Below, one piece after another: positions 5,839 to 6,229 of a DNA stretch of 6,229 bases. The notes under the pieces were generated by a model. The model ran no database searches. It was not told the origin of the DNA and worked only from the letters and a program-made list of their open reading frames with translations. A program made the translations under genes and the position numbers. The stretch is from Clostridiales bacterium UBA4653 (GTDB taxonomy: Bacteria; Bacillota; Clostridia; Oscillospirales; CAG-272): positions 1 to 6,229 of the forward strand of contig DHMB01000088.1 of the NCBI GenBank assembly GCA_002405565.1, read 5' to 3'. Numbering within the stretch: the first letter of the stretch is position 1; every line of letters starts with the position of its first letter.

Positions 5839-5875
5839 GTGTGTTTTCTGCACACAATGTGTGTTTTCTGCACAA
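5839..5875 (+). repeat. Two 16-bp direct repeats, 20 bp apart, at the transcript start
   Basis: GTGTGTTTTCTGCACA occurs at 5839-5854 and again at 5859-5874. The first copy can form a 5-bp stem (GTGTG with CACAC, 5839-5843 with 5851-5855) and the second a 4-bp stem (TGTG with CACA), each with a TTTTCTG loop. Between them CACACA-A-TGTGTG (5851-5863) is a perfect 6-bp dyad. The position directly after the predicted +1 suggests an operator or a structured leader. No known family is recognised. Confidence 0.8.
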
Positions 5876-5901
5876 ATAAAATTTTAAGGGGATGTTTTAT
5901 A

Positions 5902-6186
5902 ATGAGAAAAACACTTTCTGATTTGCCGTGGATTGCCCAGCTTTTGCTTGTCATCTTTGTTGACGGTCTCTTCGGCGGACTTTACAGACTCGGCGGAAAG
6001 AAAACTTCGTCAAAGGTTGTCGGCGCGATACTGTTTGTATCGTTCATCGCTTTCATTCTTTCCTTCGTCGGCATCGGTCTTCCTGCATTTATCAATTGGA
6101 TCGTAAGAGTTGTTTATGTTGTATGCTTGGTATGTGACATAATCACAATGGTTCTTGCGAAGAAGATCACCGTTTTCGCAGACTGA
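5902..6186 (+). CDS. Small membrane protein of 94 residues, function unknown
   Basis: The protein begins MRKTLSDLPWIAQLLLVIFV. It has a first hydrophobic helix (about 9-28) containing an acidic residue (D21) and followed by GGLYRLGGKKTSSK, then two closely spaced hydrophobic stretches (about 39-59 and 62-86), ending in KKITVFAD. The 'DLPW..QLLLVIF..G..GGLYR' opening resembles small proteins I have seen in Clostridia, some described as TM2-like, but I cannot name a family or function. The start is set by AAGGGGA (5886-5892) 9 bp before the ATG; the frame is open upstream to a TTG at 5836, but that lies at the predicted transcription start and has no ribosome binding site. It is transcribed from its own consensus promoter through a repeat-bearing leader of about 65 nt, so it is probably abundant or tightly regulated. 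Tandem palindromes begin at its stop codon. Confidence 0.85.
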   Translation: MRKTLSDLPWIAQLLLVIFVDGLFGGLYRLGGKKTSSKVVGAILFVSFIAFILSFVGIGLPAFINWIVRVVYVVCLVCDIITMVLAKKITVFAD

Positions 6187-6189
6187 CCA

Positions 6190-6229
6190 TACTTTTCTTT
6201 GAAAAGAACCGTACTTTTCTTTGAAAAGA
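6190..6229. repeat. Tandem palindromic repeat, 22-bp period, cut by the window edge
   Basis: TACTTTTCTTTGAAAAGA occurs at 6190-6207 and 6212-6229. Each copy contains CTTTTC and GAAAAG, a 6-bp inverted repeat with a TTT loop (first copy 6192-6197 with 6201-6206). The shared sequence reaches back to ACC at 6186-6188, at the last base of the preceding stop codon. The array may continue beyond the window. Similar TTTCTTTGAAAAGAAA-type intergenic palindromes are familiar to me from gut Clostridia; whether this belongs to such a dispersed family is inference. Confidence 0.75.

Noticed and set aside
5839..5875. CRISPR-like direct repeats
   Set aside because: There are only two 16-bp copies with a 4-bp gap, no spacers and no cas genes. 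A regulatory site is far more likely.
5836..5901. N-terminal extension of the 94-residue membrane protein from TTG 5836 or ATG 5857
   Set aside because: TTG 5836 lies at the predicted transcription start, neither codon has a ribosome binding site, and the extension would be encoded by the direct repeats.

Overview
The window looks like chromosomal DNA of an anaerobic Gram-positive bacterium of the class Clostridia, probably a gut or rumen lineage near the Oscillospirales. The evidence is: ZapA followed by a U32 peptidase-family gene, a short ThiI without a rhodanese domain, GGAG/AGGAG ribosome binding sites before most genes, sigma-A promoters close to consensus, and moderate GC. The lineage is an inference from gene content and style. 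I see no phage, transposase, CRISPR, tRNA or rRNA.

Layout. On the minus strand, leftwards from about 561: zapA (cell-division factor), then the N-terminal part of a U32 peptidase-family gene that runs off the left edge. A 187-bp regulatory gap (562-748) separates them from the plus-strand genes. It holds a good promoter for thiI and a weaker, oppositely directed candidate for zapA. On the plus strand: thiI (tRNA 4-thiouridine/thiazole sulfur transfer, 749-1930); a promoter overlapping the thiI stop codon; a two-gene unit of a MinD-type ATPase (1988-2776) and a methylglyoxal-synthase-fold protein (2804-3238); a strong hairpin terminator (3245-3279); htpG (Hsp90, 3331-5205) followed 11 bp later by a two-helix membrane protein of unknown function (5217-5786); then a promoter with two perfect consensus hexamers and a repeat-containing leader, driving a 94-residue membrane protein (5902-6186). 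The window ends inside a tandem palindromic repeat.

How the genes relate. Most are housekeeping genes. The unusual part is the MinD/methylglyoxal-synthase pair. The second protein keeps the fold signature but has lost several catalytic and phosphate-contact residues, including the catalytic aspartate. The MinD-like protein keeps its ATPase residues but has no MinC or MinE beside it. From memory, minD and mgsA lie in the same conserved min/rodA/mgsA neighbourhood in many Clostridia, so this may be a diverged, repurposed copy of that pair. A second notable point is the HtpG linker, which is replaced by a Cys/His/acidic segment with the look of a metal-binding site. No single feature here is a proven new system; these two are the best leads.
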